The notes under the pieces were generated by a model that saw nothing but the letters and a program-made list of their open reading frames with translations, ran no database searches and was not told where the DNA came from. A stretch of 5,430 nt of DNA, from positions 1 through 5,430 of the forward strand of contig JAQCER010000296.1 of NCBI GenBank assembly GCA_027618625.1. Reading direction: 5' to 3'. This DNA comes from Verrucomicrobiota bacterium. Its GTDB lineage: Bacteria > Verrucomicrobiota > Verrucomicrobiia > Verrucomicrobiales > DEV007. How positions within the stretch are numbered: position 1 is the stretch's first letter; every line of letters starts with the position of its first letter. This document shows positions 1 to 5,430 of the stretch, piece after piece. The position numbers and the translations under genes are program-made.

Positions 1-525
1 GAGGAAAATGTGGAGCAAATCGCCAGTCGGCCAGTGTTGCTCCTGCCGTGCCTGAACCCGTGGGGGCTGGTGAACAATACACGGCACAATCATGAATGGC
101 TGGACCTGAATCGGCAATTCCACGTCGAGAAACACCCACTGATTGTGGGGTGGCGGCGGTTTCTCGAAAACCACTGTTTTCCGGTCGCAGCGACCCTGCA
201 TGAAGATTATGACGCAAATGGAATCTACCTCTATGAGTTGAATCCACGCGCCGGGCACAGTTACGGTGAGCCGTTGCTCCAAAAGTGCGAGCACATCATC
301 CCAAGGGAGTGGCGCGCTCTCATCGAAGGCCGCAGAGCGAAGAATGCGATCGTCCGGCGGACCTTTTGGGTGCCGGAACTCGAGGGAATGCCGGAGGCCG
401 TGACGCTCTTCGCCGAGCAGGGAAGCGCCACTCTGACGTTCGAGACGCCGTCGGAGTTCGCCCTGTTCGACCGAGTGCGGGCGCATAAAGCATTTGTTGC
501 AGGTCTGTTTGAAGTGAGCGTCTGA
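1..525 (+). CDS. M14-type zinc carboxypeptidase, C-terminal part (5' end outside window)
   Basis: This is the C-terminal 174 residues of a metallocarboxypeptidase of the M14 / succinylglutamate desuccinylase-like fold, which hydrolyses a C-terminal peptide or amide bond using one zinc ion. The frame is open to the first base, and the GTG at position 10 is an internal Val, so the gene is cut by the window edge. Several family landmarks are visible. NPWGLVNNTRHN (codons 19-30) carries the substrate-binding Arg. DLNRQF (codons 35-40) is the DLNR motif with the Asn-Arg pair that binds the substrate carboxylate. LHEDYD (codons 66-71, His at 199-201) supplies the third zinc ligand. LTFETP near the C-terminus (Glu at about 442-444) holds the catalytic Glu. 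The first zinc motif (HxxE) must lie upstream of the window. The substrate cannot be told from this part. The next gene, pilT, starts 80 bases downstream on the same strand with no evident link in function. Confidence 0.8.
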   Translation, partial: EENVEQIASRPVLLLPCLNPWGLVNNTRHNHEWLDLNRQFHVEKHPLIVGWRRFLENHCFPVAATLHEDYDANGIYLYELNPRAGHSYGEPLLQKCEHIIPREWRALIEGRRAKNAIVRRTFWVPELEGMPEAVTLFAEQGSATLTFETPSEFALFDRVRAHKAFVAGLFEVSV

Positions 526-605
526 TGTTTTCTCTTTTGCAATTTCTATGGAAGTGATTGGAGGAATCGTTTAGTCGATCCCGGTTAGCATCCCGAAATT
601 CTCTT

Positions 606-1682
606 ATGGCAGACGACATTATCGATTTTCTCCGCGAAACCCGTGACCGGACGGGTTCCGATCTGCACCTGACCGTGGGGGCACCACCGGCTGCGCGGGT
701 AGATGGCAAGCTCCAGCCGATCGGAACCGAAGACCTCACGGCGCAGCGTTGTAAAGAACTGGTTTACGCGGTGCTGACGGAGGCGCAGCGGGCAACGCTT
801 GAAGACGTGTGGGAGCTGGACTTTGCCATGCAGGCCGATGGAATCGGCCGTTTTCGTGGGAACGCACACTTTTGCCGAGGCAATGTCGAGGCCGCGTTTC
901 GTTTTATCCCGGAAGTGATTCCGGATCTGGAGGACCTTGGCCATGGCGAGACCGTCGCAGGTCTTTGCAATAAGCTTCAGGGCCTGGTGCTGGTGACTGG
1001 CATGACTGGCGCGGGAAAAACGACCACGCTGGCAGCGATGGCCAGGAAGATCAGTCAGGTGCGGCCTTGTGTCATGGTGTCGATTGAAGACCCAATCGAG
1101 TACGTGTACGATCACAGCTTCGGGCTGGTGAAGCAGCGGGAATTGGGCACTGACACCCACTCGTTCCCCGCCGCCCTGAAGAGTGCTCTGCGCCAGGATC
1201 CAGATGTGATCCTGGTGAGCGAAATGCGGGATCTGGAAACGATCCGCATCGCGGTCACCGCCGCAGAGACGGGACACCTTGTGATCAGCACGCTGCACAC
1301 CATCGATGCGCCGAAGTCGCTCGACCGTATGATCGATGTCTTTCCGCCTGAGCAGCAGCCGCAGATCATCAGTCAGCTTGCCAATTGTCTGGTTGGCATC
1401 GTATCTCAGCGCCTGCTGGAGCGGGCGGATGCGCCGGGGCGGGTGATGGCATCAGAAATCATGATCCCGAACTACGCGATCCGCAGTGTCATACGCGACC
1501 GCAAATTCGAGCAAATCCTGGGCCTGATGCAGATCGGTGCGCACGATGGAATGCATACCATTGATGATAGTCTCGCCCATCTGCTTGTGAACGGCTACAT
1601 TTCCTTTGGCGATGCCGTGGCGCACTGCCGGGATGTGGACTCGATCAGCACCCGATACCAGGCGAGTCTTCGCAAGAAGTGA
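606..1682 (+). CDS. pilT: Type IV pilus retraction ATPase, PilT family
   Basis: This encodes a cytoplasmic hexameric ATPase of the PilT/VirB11 secretion-ATPase superfamily that drives pilus disassembly and twitching motility. From ATG 606 it has 358 residues, close to the usual PilT length. The N-terminal PAS-like domain shows the PilT signature SDLHLTVGAPP. The ATPase core follows in order: Walker A GMTGAGKT (132-139), the Asp box IEDPIEY (160-166), Walker B DPDVILVSEMRD (198-209, catalytic Glu 206), and the His box TAAETGH followed by STLHT (218-232). AIRSVIRDRK (about 291-300) corresponds to the PilT AIRNLIRE motif, which is needed for retraction and points to PilT rather than PilB. Position 205 is Ser where Gly is usual. 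The frame is open back to a TTG at 558, but ATG 606 fits the family N-terminus (MADDIIDFLRE...). Neither start has a convincing Shine-Dalgarno sequence. PilU or another PilT paralogue is the main alternative. Confidence 0.93.
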   Translation: MADDIIDFLRETRDRTGSDLHLTVGAPPAARVDGKLQPIGTEDLTAQRCKELVYAVLTEAQRATLEDVWELDFAMQADGIGRFRGNAHFCRGNVEAAFRFIPEVIPDLEDLGHGETVAGLCNKLQGLVLVTGMTGAGKTTTLAAMARKISQVRPCVMVSIEDPIEYVYDHSFGLVKQRELGTDTHSFPAALKSALRQDPDVILVSEMRDLETIRIAVTAAETGHLVISTLHTIDAPKSLDRMIDVFPPEQQPQIISQLANCLVGIVSQRLLERADAPGRVMASEIMIPNYAIRSVIRDRKFEQILGLMQIGAHDGMHTIDDSLAHLLVNGYISFGDAVAHCRDVDSISTRYQASLRKK

Positions 1683-1723
1683 GAGTGACCAGTTTGCCTG
1701 GAGATGGCTACACTACACTAAAA
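1683..1723. other. Convergent intergenic gap between pilT and opcA
   Basis: These 41 bases separate the stop codons of two convergent genes (pilT TGA at 1680-1682; opcA stop, read on the minus strand, at 1724-1726). I looked for a shared bidirectional terminator and saw no convincing GC-rich stem with a T-run on either strand, only the short tandem ctaca words near 1709-1719. Confidence 0.5.
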
Positions 1724-2818
1724 CTAAATGCAGGGCAGCAGCAGATTCCAGATGCGGAAGTAAAGGGCATCATTGCCTGGCTGACGCAAGCGCTGGCTTA
1801 CGAGCGAAGCCTCGCTGCAGGCTAGAAGCGGCGTGAGGCAGCCAAGAGGTGGGCGATCGCCAATCGTGACCTTGCTCTGCAAGTAGCGACCGCTGTCATC
1901 GATGGCGAGCGAGACATCAATGTCTGTGCCCGAGAGTGTGACCGCGGATACACCTGGGCAACGGGTCACTTCATTGGATTCGAGAAGATCCAGTTGCAAC
2001 GCCTGTCCGTCGCCCTTGCTCAGCTGCATTGAATCGCTGGTGCACGATGATTCGAGATTCCAACCAGCCTTCAGCGTCATCCAGGCAGCAAAAGTCTGCG
2101 CAGTGAATCGCTGCCCCGCATGGTGGTGGATGGTCACGCGATCGATGCGATCCAGGCCGGCAAGTGTCTCCGGCGTGTCAAAGCACGCGGCCAGGGCGAG
2201 GCGGTGCGCGAACAGCCGTGTCGATACCAAGTCGAGCACGATGAATCGCGCACCCGATTGCTGCCGCGCAGCTTGCAAGGTGGCAAACTCTCGCTGCGGA
2301 TCGCCCCACGAAGCGCTGTCAATGACAAGTCGATCGATCCTGCGAGTCAAGTGGCTATCAAAAGCAGAAGAGAAGCCGCCCTGCCACCAGAACGCCAGTG
2401 GAAGATCGGAGTCGAGGTGGGCAAAGACGGTATTCGGAACAAGCTTCGGCAGGTTGCCGCGAAGCTGAAACGCGATCTGTTCCGAGCACATTGCCTTTCC
2501 GCCTGCCTGATTCAGGTGGCAGTGTGCGGTGATCCAGGATTTGACCAGCGTGGCACTTGCTCCGGCGGCAGTCTGGGCATCGATGACCAGTGCCCTGCAG
2601 GCGTGGTCAGATGTGATGTCTGCCAGCAGCGCCGCATTGCGGGCCAGGCTGTTCTCGCGTTCGCTGTAGACGACGAAATTGATCAGCGAACACCTCGTGT
2701 GGGTCGCATTTGCCGACCACAGAGCTTTCAGCGATGCCTCGATGTTATCGATTGAGACAGGTGCTCCCAAGGAACTGAGCGAGTCATCGGCTGGATTCGT
2801 TGTAGTGTCAGGTGGCAT
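1724..2818 (-). CDS. opcA: Glucose-6-phosphate dehydrogenase assembly protein OpcA
   Basis: This is a 364-residue protein of the OpcA family, cytoplasmic proteins that promote oligomerisation and full activity of glucose-6-phosphate dehydrogenase in cyanobacteria and actinobacteria. The family pattern is visible throughout. An N-terminal stretch has TRCSLINFVVYS and RALVIDAQ (about 41-82). CSEQIAFQLRG (111-121) is followed by DLPLAFWWQG (138-147), the diagnostic 'pDLPvflWWpG' segment. DRLVIDSASW (162-171) and DLVSTRLFAHRLALAACFD (196-214) follow, the latter matching the usual 'DLxWxRLxxWRxxxAxxFD' block. The last 150 residues correspond to the less conserved C-terminal domain. The ATG at 2818 lies 19 bases after the zwf stop on the same strand, the expected zwf-opcA operon order, and no clear Shine-Dalgarno precedes it, so translational coupling to zwf is possible. 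The Trp normally found in the 196-214 block is replaced (VSTR, FAHR), a modest divergence from the actinobacterial type. Confidence 0.9.
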   Translation of the reverse strand: MPPDTTTNPADDSLSSLGAPVSIDNIEASLKALWSANATHTRCSLINFVVYSERENSLARNAALLADITSDHACRALVIDAQTAAGASATLVKSWITAHCHLNQAGGKAMCSEQIAFQLRGNLPKLVPNTVFAHLDSDLPLAFWWQGGFSSAFDSHLTRRIDRLVIDSASWGDPQREFATLQAARQQSGARFIVLDLVSTRLFAHRLALAACFDTPETLAGLDRIDRVTIHHHAGQRFTAQTFAAWMTLKAGWNLESSCTSDSMQLSKGDGQALQLDLLESNEVTRCPGVSAVTLSGTDIDVSLAIDDSGRYLQSKVTIGDRPPLGCLTPLLACSEASLVSQRLRQPGNDALYFRIWNLLLPCI

Positions 2819-2837
2819 CTGTGCTGAGGGATGAAAA

Positions 2838-4376
2838 TCAGATTCTTCTCCACGTTCGGCTGTCGCGCTCCAGCATTTCGTCCGCTTCCTGCGGGCCCCA
2901 GGTGCCAGCGGGATAGGTCGTCATTGGCGGTGGCGAAGGATTGTTGTGCCAGGCGTTTTCAATTTGATCGATGAACCTCCACGCATTCTCCACTTCGTCA
3001 CGCCGCGCAAACAGAGTGGCATCACCGGCGATCGCATCGAGCAGCAGTCGTTCGTAGGCTTCGGGAGATGCTTTGCCAAAGGAAGTGCTGTAACTGAAGT
3101 CCATCTTCACTGGCTCCATGCGCAATGCGGCACCCGGAATCTTCGACAGCATCCTGAGCGAAATGCCTTCGTCTGGTTGAATCCTCATGACCAGCACGTT
3201 GCCGCGCACGTCTCCCTGCATCGGAATACTGTTGAACAACACACTAGGCGGAAACCTGAAGTGCACCGAGATCTCGGTCGCTTTTTTCGGCAGCTGCTTA
3301 CCCATGCGCACATAAAAGGGAACTCCTTCCCAGCGCCAGGTGTCAACGTAAATCTTGAGCGCCACGTAGCTCTCGGTCATCGATTCCGGATCGACCCGGT
3401 CTTCCTCGCGATAGCCCGGGACGGCTTTCCCGTCCACACTTCCTTCAATATACTGACCCCGCACTACCGATTCGGCGACATCCGCCATAGTGATCGGGCG
3501 CAACGATCGGATCACTTTGACTTTCTCATCGCGCACACCGTCGGCGGAAAGGTCCGTCGGCGGCTCCATCGCGACCAGGCTCAGCAATTGTAAAAGGTGG
3601 TTCTGCACCATGTCGCGCAGCGCACCCGACTTGTCGTAGTAGCCACCGCGACCGCCTTCCATCCCGAGGTTTTCTGCGCAGGTGATCTGTACGGAGTCGA
3701 TGTAGCGATTGTTCCACAGAGGTTCGAAAATTGCGTTGGCGAAGCGCAGCACCATGATGTTCTGCGCGGTCTCCTTGCCCAGATAGTGGTCGATGCGAAA
3801 CGTATCGCGCTCCGCAAAGGTTTCGCTGACGATGGAATTCAGATTCTGTGCCGATGGAAGATCTGTGCCGAAGGGTTTCTCGACAACAACGCGAGCCCAG
3901 CTGCCAGCCGGTGCCTTGTTCAATCCTGACGTCCGCAGATTCTCAAGAATTTCATCAAAGAACTCCGGGGCAGAGGCAACATAAAACAGGCGGTTGCCAG
4001 TTCCCCGTTCCTTGTCGATGGCATCGAGTCGCTTGCCCAGGGCACGGTAGCCTTCGACGTCCTGGAATTCGCTGCAATGGTAGTGGATGCTTTCGCTGAA
4101 CGTGCTCCAGAGCGCGTCGTCGTGCGTCGCGCGTGAGTGCTTACGATTTGCGGCTTCAAGTTCGTTGCGAAAGGTGGCATCATCCTTTTCCCGTCTGGCG
4201 AATCCCACCACCTTCAGCGTAGGGGGCAACTCGCCATCCGCGGCGATACTATATAGCGCGGGCACGAGCTTGCGATGCGTCAGGTCTCCGGTGGCACCAA
4301 AAATCACGACCGTGCACGGCTCTGGAGTGGGGCGGGTGGCAAATTGCTGCCGAAATGGATTCTCACTGTATGGCAT
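2838..4376 (-). CDS. zwf: Glucose-6-phosphate 1-dehydrogenase
   Basis: The product oxidises glucose 6-phosphate to 6-phosphogluconolactone with NADP+ and commits carbon to the oxidative pentose phosphate pathway in the cytoplasm. From ATG 4376 it has 512 residues, typical for the family. The Rossmann dinucleotide site is VVIFGATGDLTHRKLVPALY (GATGDL at 27-32). VVVEKPFGTD (163-172) and the active-site signature RIDHYLGKE (194-202, catalytic His 197) follow. The downstream substrate and tetramer-fold blocks are ENLGMEGGRGGYYDKSGALR, WEGVPFYVRMGKQLPKK and the C-terminal YERLLLDAIAGDATLFAR. All key residues are intact. The frame is open for 52 further codons upstream to 4532, but that extension (rich in Met, Cys and Thr) does not look like the family. 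MPYSENPFRQ resembles normal zwf N-termini, so 4376 was chosen although only a weak GGA precedes it. opcA follows 19 bases downstream. Confidence 0.96.
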   Translation of the reverse strand: MPYSENPFRQQFATRPTPEPCTVVIFGATGDLTHRKLVPALYSIAADGELPPTLKVVGFARREKDDATFRNELEAANRKHSRATHDDALWSTFSESIHYHCSEFQDVEGYRALGKRLDAIDKERGTGNRLFYVASAPEFFDEILENLRTSGLNKAPAGSWARVVVEKPFGTDLPSAQNLNSIVSETFAERDTFRIDHYLGKETAQNIMVLRFANAIFEPLWNNRYIDSVQITCAENLGMEGGRGGYYDKSGALRDMVQNHLLQLLSLVAMEPPTDLSADGVRDEKVKVIRSLRPITMADVAESVVRGQYIEGSVDGKAVPGYREEDRVDPESMTESYVALKIYVDTWRWEGVPFYVRMGKQLPKKATEISVHFRFPPSVLFNSIPMQGDVRGNVLVMRIQPDEGISLRMLSKIPGAALRMEPVKMDFSYSTSFGKASPEAYERLLLDAIAGDATLFARRDEVENAWRFIDQIENAWHNNPSPPPMTTYPAGTWGPQEADEMLERDSRTWRRI

Positions 4377-4510
4377 GTATGTCCAGTACGACGGAGTCGC
4401 TTCCGTGCAAGTAGAGTTTGCGCTGGAGGCAACCAATCCAACCATCATGGTTGGCGGGGCAATGCAATGCTGCCCCAACTTCCACTGAAAATCAAAAATC
4501 ATCGTGCGGC
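4377..4510 (-). promoter_or_regulatory. zwf upstream region with two adjacent inverted repeats
   Basis: These 134 bases separate the fic stop codon from the preferred zwf start and probably carry the zwf promoter or leader. They contain two stems in direct succession. In the plus-strand sense, ccaacca / tca / tggttgg (4438-4454) is a perfect 7-bp stem, and ggggca / atgcaatgc / tgcccc (4456-4476) is a perfect 6-bp stem, with one base between them. On the minus strand a second copy of a TTGGTTG word follows the 4438-4454 stem, so ccaacca could pair alternatively. No T-run follows either stem in the zwf direction, so neither is a normal intrinsic terminator. No convincing -35/-10 pair was identified. 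Confidence 0.4.
4438..4476. repeat. Tandem inverted repeats (two hairpins)
   Basis: This is a pair of perfect inverted repeats read directly in the sequence: arms 4438-4444 and 4448-4454 around tca, and arms 4456-4461 and 4471-4476 around a 9-base loop made of repeated atgca words. They sit 62 to 100 bases upstream of the zwf ATG. Because a duplex is symmetrical they could act as protein-binding sites in DNA or as RNA hairpins; sequence alone does not decide. Confidence 0.6.
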
Positions 4511-4530
4511 TCAGTCGATCAGGCTGAGCC
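4494..4530 (-). terminator. Possible weak terminator overlapping the end of fic
   Basis: Read on the minus strand, ggctcag and ctgagcc (4530-4524 and 4514-4508) form a perfect 7-bp stem with a 9-base loop that includes the last fic codons and stop. A five-T run begins about nine bases later (4498-4494), with further Ts following. The gap between stem and T-run is longer than in a standard intrinsic terminator, so function is uncertain. Confidence 0.3.
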
Positions 4531-5158
4531 ATTTTTCTGTCAGTTCGTATCGCCGCGATTTCTGCGCATCACCCTGCTGAATCAGGAATCCATCCGCTAC
4601 CCATGCCTGACACCAGTTGAGTGCCGTCCGGCGATGCACTCCCAACTCCTCGGAAATTTCCCGCGTCGTGATGAATCGGCTTTCTCGGAACAGTGCGATC
4701 ACTCGTTTCTGCCGCTGGTCAAGCTCCCGTAACAAGGCACTGCCATCTGGGCCACCGCTCTGCTCGGAAAGTTTCGCGCGAACCTGGGAAAAGGATTCCG
4801 CCATACCAGCACAAAAATACCCCACCCAAGGCGTCAGATCGGCATTGCCACGGCCCATGGAGTAGTTGTGAGAATCTCCGATGTCCAGCGCGGCATAATA
4901 GGCCGCAAGATTCCGCGCGTAATACTCTTCCAGCGAATAGATGCCGTGCAGACCATAGCCGGACTGGTGCAACACCTGATTAGTCAGCAACCGTGCGGTG
5001 CGCCCGTTGCCATCGTAGTAGGGGTGAATCGTGGCAAACTGGTAGTGCACCAACGCCGCGATCAGTGGCACAGGCAGTGCTCTTGTCGCCACCTGCTGAT
5101 TGATCAAGTCTACCAGCTCTTTCATCAGTCTTGGCACATCCGGCGCTTCGGGCGGCAT
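4511..5158 (-). CDS. Fic/DOC protein with C-terminal winged helix, distal part of a frameshifted gene
   Basis: This frame encodes the catalytic core and DNA-binding tail of a Fic protein. Fic enzymes transfer a nucleotide, usually AMP from ATP, onto a hydroxyl side chain of a target protein. Counting from ATG 5158, VYMPPEAPDVP around the start is the target-binding flap. HPYYDGNGRTAR (45-56) is the complete Fic signature HPFx[D/E]GNGRxxR with its catalytic His. YSLEEYYARNLAAYYAAL (74-91) is the conserved following helix. Residues 148-215 form a winged helix-turn-helix (ITTREISEELGVHRRTALNW), suggesting self-regulation or DNA binding. ATG 5158 is not a credible start: no ribosome site precedes it and the family sequence continues upstream in another frame (PSPYRDGQNVIRDSAHGAT). 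So this is either a pseudogene or a gene with a sequence error. No [S/T]xxxE[G/N] inhibitory motif was seen, and no antitoxin gene adjoins it. Confidence 0.85.
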   Translation of the reverse strand: MPPEAPDVPRLMKELVDLINQQVATRALPVPLIAALVHYQFATIHPYYDGNGRTARLLTNQVLHQSGYGLHGIYSLEEYYARNLAAYYAALDIGDSHNYSMGRGNADLTPWVGYFCAGMAESFSQVRAKLSEQSGGPDGSALLRELDQRQKRVIALFRESRFITTREISEELGVHRRTALNWCQAWVADGFLIQQGDAQKSRRYELTEKWLSLID

Positions 5159-5164
5159 GTAAAC

Positions 5165-5279
5165 GTTGCACCATGGGCGCTATCGCGAATAACGTTCTGT
5201 CCGTCACGATAGGGAGATGGCTTCGACTTTCCTTCCATGACCAGGCGATGGAGGACTTGGATAATCTCGGCTCGAACAT
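5165..5279 (-). pseudogene. 5' part of the Fic gene, in a different frame
   Basis: On the minus strand the frame with codon tops at multiples of three reads EIIQVLHRLVMEG and then PSPYRDGQNVIRDSAHGAT, ending at the acg codon 5166-5164. This is the Fic segment that normally precedes VYMPPEA, which continues in the neighbouring frame at gtt 5164-5162, so one base is missing there. In its own frame this part runs to a TGA at 5127-5125. Upstream it is closed by TAA at 5292-5290 with no normal start before EIIQ. The ATG at 5279, preceded by AAGGA (5290-5286, six bases away), is one base out of phase; restoring one base near 5269-5270 would give MFEPEIIQVLHRL. With both bases restored the protein would be about 256 residues. 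Whether a longer N-terminal domain was ever present is unknown. Confidence 0.7.
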
Positions 5280-5285
5280 GCTGTT

Positions 5286-5290
5286 TCCTT
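5286..5290 (-). promoter_or_regulatory. Ribosome binding site for the ATG at 5279
   Basis: The minus strand reads AAGGA followed by six bases and ATG (5279-5277). It is the clearest Shine-Dalgarno sequence before any leftward gene here. It marks 5279 as the likely original fic start, even though that ATG is now out of phase with the conserved Fic sequence. Confidence 0.5.
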
Positions 5291-5296
5291 TACCCG

Positions 5297-5328
5297 ATAC
5301 TCACAACATTCTAATAAAATACTCACAA
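5297..5328. repeat. Two direct copies of atactcacaa, 22 bases apart
   Basis: The exact 10-base word atactcacaa occurs at 5297-5306 and 5319-5328 (ttgtgagtat on the minus strand). The start-to-start distance is 22 bases, about two helical turns, so bound proteins would sit on the same face of the DNA. The pair lies 7 to 38 bases upstream of the fic ribosome site, in an AT-rich stretch that also has a TAGAAT -10-like word on the minus strand (5313-5308). It is a candidate operator, possibly for the Fic protein's own winged helix. Confidence 0.6.
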
Positions 5329-5386
5329 ATTTCCATAAAATTGCGCAGAAACACCGTTTTAACCAGGGCTTACGCATGAGGAGTTG

Positions 5387-5430
5387 ATGGTATTGTGGCG
5401 ATTAGGGAGAATCGAAAGAGCGGATCGAGG
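5387..5430 (+). CDS. Possible start of a rightward ORF running off the window
   Basis: ATG 5387 opens 14 codons (MVLWRLGRIERADR) that remain open to the end of the window. GAGGAG at 5378-5383 precedes it, but with only three bases between, which is close for a Shine-Dalgarno site. Nothing in the 14 residues identifies a family. Minus-strand frames are also partly open here, so this is only a suggestion. If real, it would be divergent from fic and share the roughly 100-base intergenic region. Confidence 0.2.
   Translation, partial: MVLWRLGRIERADR

Noticed and set aside
548..574. Eight-codon ORF before pilT that contains a GGAGGA
   Set aside because: It is too short to judge, and the purine run is over 35 bases from ATG 606, so it supports neither a leader peptide nor a pilT ribosome site.
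558..605. TTG at 558 as the pilT start, adding 16 residues
   Set aside because: The added residues do not resemble a PilT N-terminus, while ATG 606 gives the typical MADDIIDFL start and normal length.
1902..2755. Rightward open frames of 188 and 211 codons across opcA
   Set aside because: Their translations have no recognisable domain, and the minus frame is clearly OpcA, so they are shadows.
2946..3593. Rightward 215-codon open frame inside zwf
   Set aside because: It lies antisense to highly conserved G6PD motifs and its translation matches no family I recognise.
4438..4476. Intrinsic terminator for fic
   Set aside because: No T-run follows the stems in the leftward direction; the stem at 4508-4530 is the better, though weak, candidate.
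4980..5279. The 99-codon leftward frame from ATG 5279 as a separate small protein
   Set aside because: Its translation is unfamiliar, and the same bases in the other two frames encode conserved Fic sequence. Only its start and ribosome site are kept as evidence for the original fic start.
5297..5328. CRISPR-like array from the repeated 10-base word
   Set aside because: There are only two copies, the word is too short, the spacer is 12 bases, and no cas gene is present.
5131..5379. Rightward 82-codon open frame over the fic 5' region
   Set aside because: It is antisense to recognisable Fic sequence, and its product has no visible domain.

Overview
The window is ordinary bacterial chromosome of moderately high GC, apart from one accessory gene at the right end. 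In order it holds: the 3' part of an M14-type zinc carboxypeptidase gene (+); a complete pilT-type type IV pilus retraction ATPase gene (+); a convergent two-gene unit read leftward, zwf (glucose-6-phosphate dehydrogenase) followed by opcA (its assembly/activator protein); and a leftward Fic/DOC gene with a C-terminal winged helix, whose reading frame is broken. A short rightward ORF may begin in the last 45 bases.

The organism is a bacterium with type IV pili and a zwf-opcA pair. OpcA is best known from cyanobacteria and actinobacteria, and to my knowledge it also occurs in the PVC group. Together with pilT and the near absence of Shine-Dalgarno sequences before pilT, zwf and opcA, this makes a Verrucomicrobiota-like host my best guess. 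That is inference from gene content, not from a marker gene.

The two left genes read rightward, with 80 bases between the peptidase stop and the preferred pilT start; I see no functional link between them. pilT and opcA end tail to tail with 41 bases between them. zwf and opcA are 19 bases apart on the same strand and almost certainly co-transcribed; their products act together at the entry to the oxidative pentose phosphate pathway. Between the fic stop and the zwf start lie 134 bases that carry two back-to-back inverted repeats and could form a structured zwf leader.

The Fic locus is the part worth a second look. Its family sequence is continuous only if one base is restored at about 5164, and probably a second at about 5269-5270. 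Two exact copies of a 10-base word, 22 bases apart, lie just upstream of its ribosome binding site and look like an operator. No CRISPR array, rRNA, tRNA or insertion sequence was seen.
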